Positions 1-9,647 are shown, counted from the stretch's first letter. The stretch is DNA of 64,000 nucleotides from Flagellimonas flava (GCF_900129665.1 NZ_FQWL01000004.1:1-64000), one strand, 5' to 3'. Program-made: numbers and translations. Notes: a model not told the origin generated them from the letters alone.

Positions 1-2884
1 CGAGAGCGGCGGTTCGACGGCGACCTCGGAGAGTGGCACCACGGACGACTTCACGGTTGTGCTTGACAGCCAGCCTTTGACGAACGTTGTGCTTACGGTG
101 ACCTCCGGCGATACGGGGGAGGGTACCGTTGACGTTGCGACACTGACCTTTACCCCGGCGAACTTCGGCACGCCCCAGGCGGTGACGGTCACCGGTGTGG
201 ACGATGCACTTGTGGACGGCACCCAGAACTATGATATAACGGTCGGCGTCAACGATGCGCTAAGCGATGATGCCTTCGATGCGCTGGCGGACCAGGCGGT
301 ATCTGTGGACAATGCGGACGACGACGTTGCAACAGTGACTATCGCGAATGCCAGTGGAAACGAAGATGCTGGCAATATTCAAGTAACCGCCACACTGGAT
401 GTTTCCGTGACAGGTGGATTTACAGTGCAGGTTTTTTCTACAGATGGTTCGGCAACACTTGTGGATAACGATTATACAGGTTTACTTCAAACCTTAACTT
501 TTGCTGGTACTGCGGGCGAGCAGGAGAATTTTAACTTGGCACCGATTGCCGATGCCATAATTGAGGGAAATGAGACTTTGACTATTGGAATGCAAAATTT
601 GGGAAGTACTGCATTGCCAGTTACTATTACCGATACTGCAACCATTACGATTAACAATGATGATAATTGCAGTGCAGGCGTTACGGCTCCAATTTTAAAT
701 GCCTTGGCGATTACCGAATTTTGTGACGCCTTTGTGCAAGACTTGGATAATTATGTTACCAATGCGGCTCCGGCTGAATCTACACTGAGATGGAGTACAA
801 ATTCTAATACAGCAGTCACTGCGGATTTTCTCCCAACGAGCACCATAACTGCAGGGGGAACTTTTTTTGGGTTCTTTTATGACGCTCTAAATAATTGTGC
901 AAGTCCTACATTGATGGTCACGATTACGGCAAGTAACACACCTTCAGCCGGAACCACCACTAATGAATCAGCTTGTAGTAGTTCAAGTGAAGGTAACAGC
1001 CTTGTAGATTTGGATGATCAACTAACCGGGGCCGACGCTGGAACTTGGTCTTTGACCAGTGCACCGGGAGGAGCCTCTATTACCATTAATCCGAGTAACA
1101 TTGTAAATTTCAACGGGGAGCCGGAAGGTGATTATGAATTCACCTATACGACCACTGGAGCGGTAGCACCTTGTGTAAACCAAAATTCAGTGCTTACAAT
1201 AAGCGTAATTGATTGCTCAACACCTTGTGACGCAGGAACTACAGCACCTAGTTTGGATACCAACCAACCATTGGAGTTTTGTGATTTGGTTTCCGCGGAT
1301 TTGGATCTTTATGTGACCAATTCTGCACCTCCAGGAAGTGTACTGACATGGAGTACGAACCCCGACCCGCTTGAGGTAATTGCACATAGAAGTAGTAATG
1401 TAATTGCACCAGGTTCTTACTTTGGTTTTTTCTATGATGCTGCAAACTTATGCGCCAGCCCTACATTAACCGTTACCCTGGTCCTAAACACGACCCCTGA
1501 TATAGCTAGCACGACCCCAGATTCACGTTGCGGAGAAGGAACACTGACCCTAATGGCCACTTCCAGCGATGACACAGCAAATATTAACTGGTTCGACAGT
1601 GCAACGGGTGGTACCCTTCTAGGTACTGGCAATAGTTTTGAAACACCTAGTATAACAGGCACTACTTCCTTTTTTGTTGAGGCTTCTGCGAATGGCTGTA
1701 ATTCCGTAAGAACAGAGGTGGTAGCAACAATAAACCCAAGTCCATCAACAGGAACTCCTGTTAACACAATAGCTTGCAACGTTGCAGGAAATGGAGGCCC
1801 TACCACTATTGATTTGGATGATACTTTGACCGGTGAAGATACAGGTTCTTGGGCCATAATTACTGACCCATCTGCTGGCGCATTGTCCATAGGTTCTGGT
1901 AATACTGTGGATTTTGAGGGACTCCCGGATGGAGATTATGTTTTTGAGTTCACCACAACAGGAGCAGTTGCCCCTTGCGTGGATAGTTCGATTCAGATTA
2001 CGATACCCGTAAGTGATTGTTTTGTTGATTCGGATGGTGACGGACTTACGGATGGAGAGGAGCTTAGTTTAGGGACATCTCCAAATGATGCAGACACGGA
2101 TGACGACGGGCTTACAGATGGAGAGGAAGTACTAGTTGTAGACGATCCATCAACTGCTGCTATTCCGGAAAATGCTTCGGATCCATTGGATGATTGTGAT
2201 CCGTTCCTAACTCCGGCCTGTAACCCTGATCCAATAGATTTAGCCATCACCAAAGAAGTCAATAGGCTAACCCCTTTGGTTGATAGCGAAATTACGTTCA
2301 CCGTTACCCTGGAAAATACAACAATGGATAGGGTACTGGATGTTGTGGTGAACGAATTGGTTGGAGGGGATACTGGTTTCGAGTACGTATCCCATATTGC
2401 TTCCGCTGGTGACTATGATCCGGCAACGGGTATTTGGGATATCGCTGAAATGACATCGGAACAGGTGATTACCTTGGAATTGACAGTTCGCGTAATTGTG
2501 CCAGGGGCGCTGCAGAACACTGCGACCATAACAAGCTCTTTCCCCATAGATGGGGTGACTTCCAACAACTCGGCTTCAGTTTCCGTTCAGGTGAATGTAA
2601 GCCCTTGTGAGACTCCTGGAACCTTGTGCAACATTTTCTCTCCGAACAATGGGGATGGAATCAATGATACTTTGGTGCTTGTCAATCACCAAGATTTTCC
2701 GAATAACAACCTTCAGGTTTTTGATCGATATGGCAATAGCGTGTTTGAGATGCAGGGATATGATAGTTCTTGGGATGGAACAAGAAGTGGAGGAGATTTG
2801 CCAAAGGGCACATATTTTTACGTCTTGGACTTACGTGGGGACGGTTCGGAAATTATTAAAGGTTGGATTCAAATAATCAGATAG
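1..2884 (+). CDS. T9SS-exported giant adhesin, C-terminal part (type B sorting domain)
   Basis: The reading frame is open from base 2, so the true start lies outside the window and only about 960 C-terminal residues are visible. In order they show a Ser/Thr/Asp-rich repeat unit ending in Asp-Asp-Asp, a Calx-beta-like segment, two copies of a roughly 200-residue module that starts Cys-x-Ala-Gly and carries FGFFYDA (about 670-1220 and 1225-2020), two thrombospondin type-3-like Asp-rich repeats ([10 protein letters not shown]), a DUF11-type domain, and a last ~85 residues starting [12 protein letters not shown]. That end is the gliding-motility-associated (CHU_C, type B) sorting domain that sends proteins through the type IX secretion system. 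The following PorP/SprF gene fits, since such adhesins pair with SprF-like proteins. Role inferred: cell-surface adhesin or gliding-type filament. The first ~340 bases are far richer in G+C than the rest. Confidence 0.88.
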   Translation, partial: ESGGSTATSESGTTDDFTVVLDSQPLTNVVLTVTSGDTGEGTVDVATLTFTPANFGTPQAVTVTGVDDALVDGTQNYDITVGVNDALSDDAFDALADQAVSVDNADDDVATVTIANASGNEDAGNIQVTATLDVSVTGGFTVQVFSTDGSATLVDNDYTGLLQTLTFAGTAGEQENFNLAPIADAIIEGNETLTIGMQNLGSTALPVTITDTATITINNDDNCSAGVTAPILNALAITEFCDAFVQDLDNYVTNAAPAESTLRWSTNSNTAVTADFLPTSTITAGGTFFGFFYDALNNCASPTLMVTITASNTPSAGTTTNESACSSSSEGNSLVDLDDQLTGADAGTWSLTSAPGGASITINPSNIVNFNGEPEGDYEFTYTTTGAVAPCVNQNSVLTISVIDCSTPCDAGTTAPSLDTNQPLEFCDLVSADLDLYVTNSAPPGSVLTWSTNPDPLEVIAHRSSNVIAPGSYFGFFYDAANLCASPTLTVTLVLNTTPDIASTTPDSRCGEGTLTLMATSSDDTANINWFDSATGGTLLGTGNSFETPSITGTTSFFVEASANGCNSVRTEVVATINPSPSTGTPVNTIACNVAGNGGPTTIDLDDTLTGEDTGSWAIITDPSAGALSIGSGNTVDFEGLPDGDYVFEFTTTGAVAPCVDSSIQITIPVSDCFVDSDGDGLTDGEELSLGTSPNDADTDDDGLTDGEEVLVVDDPSTAAIPENASDPLDDCDPFLTPACNPDPIDLAITKEVNRLTPLVDSEITFTVTLENTTMDRVLDVVVNELVGGDTGFEYVSHIASAGDYDPATGIWDIAEMTSEQVITLELTVRVIVPGALQNTATITSSFPIDGVTSNNSASVSVQVNVSPCETPGTLCNIFSPNNGDGINDTLVLVNHQDFPNNNLQVFDRYGNSVFEMQGYDSSWDGTRSGGDLPKGTYFYVLDLRGDGSEIIKGWIQIIR

Positions 2885-2889
2885 GTCAT

Positions 2890-3879
2890 ATGCCTCGAAA
2901 AATGGAATTACATCCATATAAGTTATTGGTTTTCATGTTCATCGGGATGGTTGGCATCTCATGGGCGCAGAAGGAACCTCAGTATACCCAATACATGTAT
3001 AACATAGGAAGTTTCAATCCAGCTTATGTGGGTACAGTGGAAGATCCTGATATTTCGGGATTGTACAGGGCCCAATGGGTAGATATTCCTGGTGCACCTA
3101 CCACTATGAGATTGGGGGTAAATGTTCCCTTGTCCAATGAACGTACAGGAATAGGATTCAATGTGGTCCTCGATGAACTTGGTCCGTCAAAGCAAACTTT
3201 TGCCAATGTATCCTATTCGTATCAGGTGAACCTCACCGATGCTACCAAACTGTCTTTTGGAATGGTTGCAGGAGGGTCCTTTTTGAATTTGGACTATTCT
3301 GAGGGGAGTTTTGTGGACCCCTCGGACCCTTCAATAGTTGGTGATAATTTTAGTAACTTTTATCCAACTGTGGGGGCAGGGCTTTTTATGTATGAGGAAG
3401 ATTGGTACTTGGGACTTTCGGTTCCCAATTTCCTAACCAACGGACTCTATAATGACGAGGTCGCCACGGTAGTTGAGGACAACTTGCAATTCAATTTCAT
3501 TGGCGGATACGTATTTCAATTAGCGGATAGAACCAAGTTCAAGCCCGCGCTTTTGATCAACTATTTGCAAGGCTCTCCCGTAAACGTGAATTTGTCTGCG
3601 AATTTTCAGTTTATCGATGCCTTAACGATAGGAGGGTCATATCGCTTTGACAATGCGGTGAGTGGTTTGGCCGGTATTCAAGTTTCCAATTCACTTTTTG
3701 TAGGTTATTCCTATGATTACAATACAAATGGATTGGGCGAGTTCAGTGGAGGTTCGCATGAGGCTATTTTGAAGTTTTATATTGGACGAGAAGGGTCCAA
3801 TAGAGGCTCTAGAGGCAGAAGTAAGGACAAGAAACTTAAGGGTAAACCAAAGCAAATAGATTCTCCTAGATTCTTCTAG
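2890..3879 (+). CDS. PorP/SprF family type IX secretion outer-membrane protein
   Basis: 329 residues. A signal peptide ends near residue 27 (...ISWAQ), followed by the family hallmark QYTQYMYN and FNPAYVG, then a run of short amphipathic strands typical of an outer-membrane beta-barrel. The tail is basic and probably disordered. PorP/SprF proteins are outer-membrane partners of the T9SS, and SprF-like members are needed for export of their own neighbouring large adhesin, so this one probably serves the gene just upstream. I chose ATG 2890, five bases after that gene's stop; ATG 2863 would overlap the stop and put extra residues before the signal peptide. It is followed after two bases by the OmpA-family gene. 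Family call is firm; the partnership is inferred from position. Confidence 0.9.
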   Translation: MPRKMELHPYKLLVFMFIGMVGISWAQKEPQYTQYMYNIGSFNPAYVGTVEDPDISGLYRAQWVDIPGAPTTMRLGVNVPLSNERTGIGFNVVLDELGPSKQTFANVSYSYQVNLTDATKLSFGMVAGGSFLNLDYSEGSFVDPSDPSIVGDNFSNFYPTVGAGLFMYEEDWYLGLSVPNFLTNGLYNDEVATVVEDNLQFNFIGGYVFQLADRTKFKPALLINYLQGSPVNVNLSANFQFIDALTIGGSYRFDNAVSGLAGIQVSNSLFVGYSYDYNTNGLGEFSGGSHEAILKFYIGREGSNRGSRGRSKDKKLKGKPKQIDSPRFF

Positions 3880-3881
3880 TT

Positions 3882-5825
3882 ATGGTGAAAAAACAGAACA
3901 TATTTATCTTATTGTTTGGCCTTGTATTTGTCTTTTCGGTAGGATATGGCCAAAGTAAGGCTTCCAAAGGTGACAATTACTTTTTTCAATACGAATACCA
4001 AAGAGCTATAGCTGCCTACGAGAAAGATTTGACCGAGGGAACCATTAGTTTAAAGCAATATTTAAACTTGGCCGATTCCTATTACAAGACCAATGATTTT
4101 GATAAAGCTTCAGAAGTATATTTCGAGCTTTATAAGAAGGACACACTGCTGGGAAACCATCATTTTAATAAAATGTTGCAGAGCTTTTCCAAGACCTCAA
4201 ATAGAGATCGTATGGAAGCTTTCTTAGCCACTAAATCTTCTAGTTTCGATCAGGAGTTTCTTGAGAATTTGCAGTTTAATTCAGAATTACTAGCCAATAG
4301 CAATAATGAAACTTTGGACTTCCAAATCTTTAATTTGGAAGCCAATAGCGGCCAATCGGACTTTTCACCCTCTTTTTACGAGGGCAACTTGCTTTTCTCC
4401 AGTGGTAGAACCCAAGATAAAAAGCGAAGATATGTTCCAACAGGAGAAGGATATCTAAATATTTTTAAAGGGACTCTGAAACCATCGGGACAAGTGGATG
4501 CTGTAAATGCATTTGAGGAAATCCCTAATTCTGACTATCATAAAGCCACTCCTTTTTATTCTCAAAAGCTACAAAGCATCTTTTACGTGTTGTCCAACAC
4601 GAATGGAGGGGATTTGGCGTTTAACGAAAATGGTAAAAATGCTCTTGCCATTGGAATGCAGGTCAAAGATGGCCCATTTCGGTTGCTTCTTAAGGACTTG
4701 AGCACTTCATTCTATTATCCTTTCTATGATGAGAAAAATGATAAATTGTATTTCTCTGCAAATTTTGAGGATGGGTACGGAGGAACAGACATTTACTATG
4801 TGCACACTAACCGCGGACAAATTATGTCAGCTCCAATTAATTTGGGACCACGTATCAACTCCCCTGGTAATGAGATAGCTCCATATGTATTTGAAAATAG
4901 TTTTTACTTCTCCTCAGATGTGTTTTATGGTTTGGGTGGGATGGATATCTATAAGTCCAATGTGGAAGGGGACTCTTTTAGTATTCCGGTAAACCTGGGT
5001 AACGGCATCAATTCCGATAAGGATGATTTTGGTTTTATTATGCGAAATGAAGGAGAAGGGCTTTTGGGTTATTTTTCCTCGAACAGAAATGGCGGTAAAG
5101 GAAGTGACGATATCTACGGCTTCAAAGTTGACAAAAAGCCCGGTTTAAGAACACTGACCCTTAAGGGCAAGGTAGTCAAGGGAAATTCTCCAAAGGATTT
5201 TGTGGATAAGGCCGAGATAAGATTGTTTGACGATGAGGGTAAACTGCTCGCCGAGTCCTATTCAGGAGCTGATGGTTCCTACAGAATAGAGATTCCATGG
5301 GTGAAAAGCCTTGTTTTGGAATCATCTAAGGAGCGGTACTCCAAACTGCACTTGGAACTTACAGAGCAGGAATTGGAGGATCTGGGGACCTCGGAATATA
5401 ATATTCCAATTTCTTCTTATGATGACTTGGTGGAGGAAAGGGAGAAACAGACTGTGGTGAAGTTAAAGAAGTTCTTTTTTGGACGAAGTAAAACCCAACT
5501 GACCCCCGACATAGAGGCGGAACTTGATAAAGTGGTATCGTTTGTGGAAAAATTTCCTTCGGTTCAATTACGGATAGAAACATATACGGATAGTCGAGGA
5601 GGTGGCAGTACTAACTTTACACTGACCCAAAGACGCTCGGATGCAATCAAAAAATACCTTATTAACAAGGGAGTTCCAAACACAAATATCTTGTATTCCG
5701 TTGGCTATGGAGAGGATAAGATCCTGAACAATTGTACCAATGGAGTGTTCTGTTTGGAGATGCTGCACCAGCAGAATCAACGGTCACTGATTGTAGTGCT
5801 CAACGACAATGTGCTTTTCGACTAA
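3882..5825 (+). CDS. PorE-like OmpA family protein (TPR, PD40 propeller, OmpA_C)
   Basis: 647 residues with a signal peptide to about residue 24. Next come TPR-like helices (about 25-140), a PD40/WD40-like beta-propeller (about 145-420, with repeated FSSxRxGGxGxxDIY-type blades), a carboxypeptidase-regulatory-like sandwich (about 425-500) and an OmpA C-terminal peptidoglycan-binding domain (about 528-647, with TDSRG near 569 and an Arg pair near 584). This order matches PorE (PG1058) of Porphyromonas gingivalis, which anchors the T9SS to peptidoglycan; similar proteins sit beside SprF/adhesin pairs in flavobacteria. Likely job: tying the PorP/adhesin complex to the cell wall. It starts two bases after the porP-like stop, so the three genes look like one operon. 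Whether it is the general PorE or a locus-specific relative cannot be told from sequence alone. Confidence 0.85.
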   Translation: MVKKQNIFILLFGLVFVFSVGYGQSKASKGDNYFFQYEYQRAIAAYEKDLTEGTISLKQYLNLADSYYKTNDFDKASEVYFELYKKDTLLGNHHFNKMLQSFSKTSNRDRMEAFLATKSSSFDQEFLENLQFNSELLANSNNETLDFQIFNLEANSGQSDFSPSFYEGNLLFSSGRTQDKKRRYVPTGEGYLNIFKGTLKPSGQVDAVNAFEEIPNSDYHKATPFYSQKLQSIFYVLSNTNGGDLAFNENGKNALAIGMQVKDGPFRLLLKDLSTSFYYPFYDEKNDKLYFSANFEDGYGGTDIYYVHTNRGQIMSAPINLGPRINSPGNEIAPYVFENSFYFSSDVFYGLGGMDIYKSNVEGDSFSIPVNLGNGINSDKDDFGFIMRNEGEGLLGYFSSNRNGGKGSDDIYGFKVDKKPGLRTLTLKGKVVKGNSPKDFVDKAEIRLFDDEGKLLAESYSGADGSYRIEIPWVKSLVLESSKERYSKLHLELTEQELEDLGTSEYNIPISSYDDLVEEREKQTVVKLKKFFFGRSKTQLTPDIEAELDKVVSFVEKFPSVQLRIETYTDSRGGGSTNFTLTQRRSDAIKKYLINKGVPNTNILYSVGYGEDKILNNCTNGVFCLEMLHQQNQRSLIVVLNDNVLFD

Positions 5826-5833
5826 GCTATTGG

Positions 5834-7087
5834 CTAGGAAATGACCATCCAGAAATAATACAGGGCAAACAAGGCCAGAAAGAGCATCCCCAAATAGGTA
5901 AGGAACTGCAATCCTTTTTTTGGTCGTAGCGCAGAGGGAACATCTTCTCCCATTACTGTTTTAAGGTTCATCCAGCCAATCAAAGGGGCCATTACAAAGG
6001 ACACAAAGGTTGCCAAAGCTACCAAACTGCCCATGTGTGCGCCAAAGCCCACAATTACGATCCAGTTTATAAGAGCCATGAGCACCACGGTAATTGCGAA
6101 CGAATGTTGACTGCTAAAAACCATTTTTTCGGGAAATAATTTTTGGAGCACGTCCAGACTCACCCTTGAAACGGCATCATGGGCGGTCATACATGTGCTG
6201 AACATAGTGGCAAAGGCAGCCACTGCGATTAAAAAATAGGCCCAGTTGCCAATATGTGTAGTGAACAGACTGACCACCTGATCTGCAAAAATTACAGCAT
6301 TGCCACTTAGTTCCGTTCCTGTTCCATAAAGTGTCATCCATCCAATTACCAAAAAGAATACGGCCAATAGGGCGGTCATAATATACCCTACATTAAATTC
6401 ATAAAGTGCTTCTTTTAAACTGGGTTTTTCCTTCATGGTCTTTTGGTTTTCCATGCTCCAGAGGCTTACCCATCCCGAAGCTTCCACAGCCGTCGGCATC
6501 CATCCCACAAGACTAATAAGGAATAAGATGCCAATTTCGTTGAAGATTTCTGGGCGTTGGTAGCTCTCTGATCCTGGAACAACTCCTTTATTAATGACCA
6601 TTACTGTTGTGATTAATAGTGCTACAAATAAAATGGATATGACCGCTTTCAGGGAGTTTTCAAGAAATTGGTATTTGCCAATAATCAGAATGGTCCCGAT
6701 GAAAACAAAAAGACAAAGAGCTACAATACCTTCACCAACCCCGGAAATTCCAAATAGGTTCATGAGAAGACCTGCCGTAACGATGTAAAGAGCTGCCAAT
6801 ATGGTAAAAGTGGAGACCACAGTGACACCCGCATAGATCCATAAATATTTTCGCCCAAGATTAAGATAGCCTTGGATGAGACTTTTATCGGTAACATTGG
6901 TATATCGGATTCCAAACTCGAAAAAAGGATACTTCAATATGTTGGCCAAGATTATTGGGATTGCCATCACCCATCCATACTGTGCACCTGCCTTAGTGGA
7001 CAGGACCAAATGTGATGTTCCGATTGCCATGCTTGCAAAGAGCAGACCTGGTCCAAGATTCTTTAAAAGCGTTTTAAGTTGAGACAT
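5834..7087 (-). CDS. Divergent Nramp-like membrane transporter
   Basis: 417 residues with about eleven hydrophobic helices and the Nramp-type opening LGPGLLFASMAIG. Canonical Nramp metal transporters carry Asp-Pro-Gly-Asn in helix 1 and Met-Pro-His in helix 6; here the first is Gly-Thr-Ser-His (residues 23-26) and the second Met-Pro-Thr (197-199). The Asp and Asn that hold Mn/Fe are therefore absent. It belongs to a divergent Nramp-related group usually annotated as divalent metal transporter, but the substrate should be treated as unknown. It is a single gene, convergent with the OmpA gene with eight bases between. A 24-base inverted repeat lies 20 bases upstream of its start (7107-7130). 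Confidence 0.75.
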   Translation of the reverse strand: MSQLKTLLKNLGPGLLFASMAIGTSHLVLSTKAGAQYGWVMAIPIILANILKYPFFEFGIRYTNVTDKSLIQGYLNLGRKYLWIYAGVTVVSTFTILAALYIVTAGLLMNLFGISGVGEGIVALCLFVFIGTILIIGKYQFLENSLKAVISILFVALLITTVMVINKGVVPGSESYQRPEIFNEIGILFLISLVGWMPTAVEASGWVSLWSMENQKTMKEKPSLKEALYEFNVGYIMTALLAVFFLVIGWMTLYGTGTELSGNAVIFADQVVSLFTTHIGNWAYFLIAVAAFATMFSTCMTAHDAVSRVSLDVLQKLFPEKMVFSSQHSFAITVVLMALINWIVIVGFGAHMGSLVALATFVSFVMAPLIGWMNLKTVMGEDVPSALRPKKGLQFLTYLGMLFLALFALYYFWMVIS

Positions 7088-7106
7088 AGACCTTGTTGAC
7101 TGTTGT

Positions 7107-7130
7107 TAACGAAAATAGGTTATTTCGTTA
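7107..7130. promoter_or_regulatory. Inverted repeat upstream of the Nramp-like gene, possible operator
   Basis: TAACGAAA and its exact reverse complement TTTCGTTA are separated by eight bases, starting 20 bases upstream of the transporter's start codon. The size and symmetry suit a dimeric repressor. No regulator gene lies beside it, so the binding protein is unknown. Confidence 0.35.
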
Positions 7131-7649
7131 GACTTCTAAAATAGGGTTGAATTGCAGCTGTGTAGAAAAGTAGAGTTCAAAAACCCTACGAACTCGGAAC
7201 TGATAAAAGTGTCCGTGCTGTTAAAGAGGGACAAGCCCCGATATACTCTTAAGTTGGGAGGGAATAAATGTGAAATTCCAAGAATCAGCGTAAAAAGTAA
7301 ACAACCAAGGTTTTACGTTTCATATTTGATTTACGCTGTGTAGTAATTTAAAACGATTTCGTTTATCCAGAGGTTGGTCTGGGGTGGTCAAATTGATCTT
7401 AACAAAATTTCACATCATTTTTTATATATTTATGAATAATTAACTTAAAAATATGCATTTATCGAACTTGGAAAGGTTGTTAAATGCACGACGCTAAAAC
7501 TATCTAACTCAAAACAATGATGACTATGACTCTTAGACCTTTACCGTCCTGATTTCACTTTGGAAGAATTCAGTATTGGGTTGTGTATACTATACCTGCC
7601 CATAAGACTGATGTAACAGAACCATCTTAAAGCTTTGCACAATTACGAT

Positions 7650-7675
7650 TCTTAGTGGAAAACAAGCCACTAAGA
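7650..7675 (+). promoter_or_regulatory. Hairpin upstream of the first ECF sigma gene
   Basis: TCTTAGTGG, an 8-base loop, then CCACTAAGA, about 87 bases before the sigma-factor start. It has no T-run after it, so it is not a standard terminator. It may be an operator or part of the leader. Confidence 0.3.
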
Positions 7676-7761
7676 CGGAATTAGCGTTCAAGACAAACCC
7701 TTTTTTGGGAGTTTATGTTCTTGTAGGAGGTCAACCCCTTTAGTGAAATCTAGTTCGGATT

Positions 7762-8361
7762 ATGGAGGATAATCAAAAAAAGGAAGAAATATACTTATGG
7801 AATGAATTAAGGAATGGAAATATCATTGCCTTGGGTAGGGTATATGACATTTTTGTTGACGACCTTTTTTCATATGGCGTGCAATTTACGGAAGACCGAA
7901 ATTGGGTGATGGATTGCATACACGATCTTTTCTTGGACTTATACAAGTACAAATCAAGACTTTCGGAAACGGACAACGTCAAATACTATTTGATGCGTTC
8001 CTTGAAGCGCAAGATTGTCTCAAAACGCAAGGGAGCATTACCCCAAATCGCAAACGAAACCTATGGGAAGGGCGTACAATTCAATTATGTTCCTTCACCT
8101 GAGGAGGTCATCATTGCTCAGGAACGAACCGCGTTAAAACTTAACAGCTTGCAAAAAGCATCCCAATTCCTCACCAAAAGACAGCAACGAGGTCTTACCC
8201 TACGGTTTAATGAAAAGAGATCTTATGAGGAAATTGCCGAAATAATGAATACTTCCGTTGAGACCTCAAGAACAATAATTTATCGTGCTATAAAATCCCT
8301 TCGGAAAAACATAGTCGTGCCATTGCTTATTGTTATGAAGCTGTTTGGGGGCTTATTTTAG
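7762..8361 (+). CDS. ECF-type RNA polymerase sigma factor (SusCD locus 1)
   Basis: 199 residues. Region 2 is visible around DCIHDLFLDLYKYK and region 4 around LTKRQQRGLTLRF ... YEEIAEIMNTSVETSRTIIYRAIKSLR, a helix-turn-helix that would read the -35 element. A short hydrophobic tail follows, common in Bacteroidota ECF factors that work with FecR-like anti-sigma proteins. It heads an ECF-FecR-SusC-SusD set. In such sets the STN domain of the SusC transporter senses substrate, FecR passes the signal across the inner membrane, and the sigma factor then drives the transporter genes. The protein closely resembles in length and layout the sigma factor at 25001. Confidence 0.92.
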   Translation: MEDNQKKEEIYLWNELRNGNIIALGRVYDIFVDDLFSYGVQFTEDRNWVMDCIHDLFLDLYKYKSRLSETDNVKYYLMRSLKRKIVSKRKGALPQIANETYGKGVQFNYVPSPEEVIIAQERTALKLNSLQKASQFLTKRQQRGLTLRFNEKRSYEEIAEIMNTSVETSRTIIYRAIKSLRKNIVVPLLIVMKLFGGLF

Positions 8362-8432
8362 TAAAATTATAACTTGTTGTTTTTCAAGGTTTTTTGACAA
8401 AATTCAACTAATCACCCCATGTTTTTTGCCAG

Positions 8433-8468
8433 TTTCTTAAAAAAAGTCTAAAAAAATTGTCTATAAAT
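8433..8468 (+). promoter_or_regulatory. Conserved A-rich promoter-like element before fecR (locus 1)
   Basis: The stretch TTTCTT-A7-GTCT-A7-TTGTC lies between the sigma and FecR genes and matches, with one base of length difference, the element at 25658-25688 in the same place in locus 2. Shared spacing relative to two different FecR genes suggests the target promoter of the ECF sigma factors. The role is inference. Confidence 0.5.
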
Positions 8469-8551
8469 CAGTTTTAGGTTGCTTATATATATGTAGGGCT
8501 TCTATACCTATTGGATAATTTATCCAAAACCAACTGGGGACAACCAACAAA

Positions 8552-9610
8552 ATGAACAAAGAAAAAACGTCCAAAGAACACACTTCCACTATTAATAGGG
8601 AAGAAAAGGAAAGGTTGCGGCAACGGATTACCAATTCCATATTTAGATACAACCGTAATAAAAAGCGGGTAAAATATGTGGTTGGGGCTGCTGCCTCCAT
8701 TACTTTTTTAGGGTCCCTCGGTTTCTACGGTTATACCAATGACTCATCCTCCATTGAAGACTATGTGAAAGCTACCGAGCATTTTGTAGACTCCCAAAAC
8801 TCGGAAGACGTCACCCTAATTCTTGATGGCGATACAAACATCAATATTGGTGAGGAGAATTCGGATATCAAATACTCTGATTCAGGAAGTCAGGTTACCA
8901 TCGGGTCTTCAAAGCAACTGGACCAAGCAGCGGAAAAAAATAACGTAGTTGTATACAATACCTTAATAGTACCCTATGGTAGACGTTCCCAGATTGAATT
9001 ATCTGATGGGAGTAAAGTATGGCTAAATTCGGGTTCGAAATTAGTTTACCCCGTAGTTTTTAAAGGAAAACACCGTGAGGTCTATCTTGAAGGAGAGGGT
9101 ATTTTTGATGTGACCCATAACAAAAAACAACCATTTGTTGTCAAATCCGATAACCATGAGATTGAGGTGTTGGGGACCGTCTTTAATGTCAGTAGCTATC
9201 CCGATGATGAAAGTATAAGTACTACGCTGAAAAGTGGAAGCGTCTCAGTTAGTTTCAAGGAAGATTCCTTTTTCGGCAGTACTAAGAAGTTGAAAATTAC
9301 ACCGGGTACCCAATCTGTTTATTTTAAGAATGGCAATGCCATCAAATCCAGAAAGGTGGATGTGACCAAGTATTTTTCTTGGCGGGAAGGTGTGTTTATT
9401 TTCAAGAGGGATGACCTCAAATATATCATGAAGAGATTATCCAGGTATTACAACGTTGATATCGTTATCAATGATGAGGTTTTGGAAGCACAGACATTTT
9501 CTGGCTATCTGGATCTAAAGGATGATGTAGAGAACGTTGTCAAAATAATTAAGGAAACCGCAAACTTTGAATATACCAAGCAAAATGACAATCAAATTAG
9601 TATTAACTAA
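8552..9610 (+). CDS. FecR family anti-sigma factor (SusCD locus 1)
   Basis: 352 residues. A short cytoplasmic part (about 1-40) is followed by one membrane helix (about 41-61), a periplasmic FecR domain (about 120-230; LSDGSKVWLNSGSKLVYP, then EVLGTVFNVSSY) and a C-terminal DUF4974 domain that contacts the STN domain of SusC. It inhibits or activates the upstream ECF factor depending on signal from the transporter. Odd point: the cytoplasmic sigma-binding part is only about half as long as in the FecR at 25727 (about 40 against 83 residues), and I see no better upstream start. It follows a conserved promoter-like element and is followed by the susC-like gene after a structured 128-base leader. 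Confidence 0.9.
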   Translation: MNKEKTSKEHTSTINREEKERLRQRITNSIFRYNRNKKRVKYVVGAAASITFLGSLGFYGYTNDSSSIEDYVKATEHFVDSQNSEDVTLILDGDTNINIGEENSDIKYSDSGSQVTIGSSKQLDQAAEKNNVVVYNTLIVPYGRRSQIELSDGSKVWLNSGSKLVYPVVFKGKHREVYLEGEGIFDVTHNKKQPFVVKSDNHEIEVLGTVFNVSSYPDDESISTTLKSGSVSVSFKEDSFFGSTKKLKITPGTQSVYFKNGNAIKSRKVDVTKYFSWREGVFIFKRDDLKYIMKRLSRYYNVDIVINDEVLEAQTFSGYLDLKDDVENVVKIIKETANFEYTKQNDNQISIN

Positions 9611-9647
9611 AGCACAAAACTATATGACGTGAAAAACCAAAAAAAAA

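Larger units (their letters stand above)
7088..7761. other. 674-base gene-free gap with inverted repeats
   Basis: Lies between the divergent Nramp-like and sigma-factor genes. The only open frame of note (7152-7343, 63 codons) has no recognisable features and I do not call it a gene. Structure seen: the operator-like repeat at 7107-7130; a 9-base arm CAGCGTAAA at 7286-7294 with its exact reverse complement at 7330-7338 and a smaller GTAAA/TTTAC pair nested inside; and a 9-base stem (8 bp CTTAGTGG/CCACTAAG plus one closing pair) at 7650-7675. These could be folded leader RNA, operators or decayed sequence. No tRNA, rRNA or repeat array is visible. Confidence 0.5.

Noticed and set aside
7152-7343. 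63-codon open frame in the gap before the first sigma gene
   Set aside because: No recognisable motif, no promoter or leader fit, and it overlaps inverted repeats; length is within chance for AT-rich DNA.
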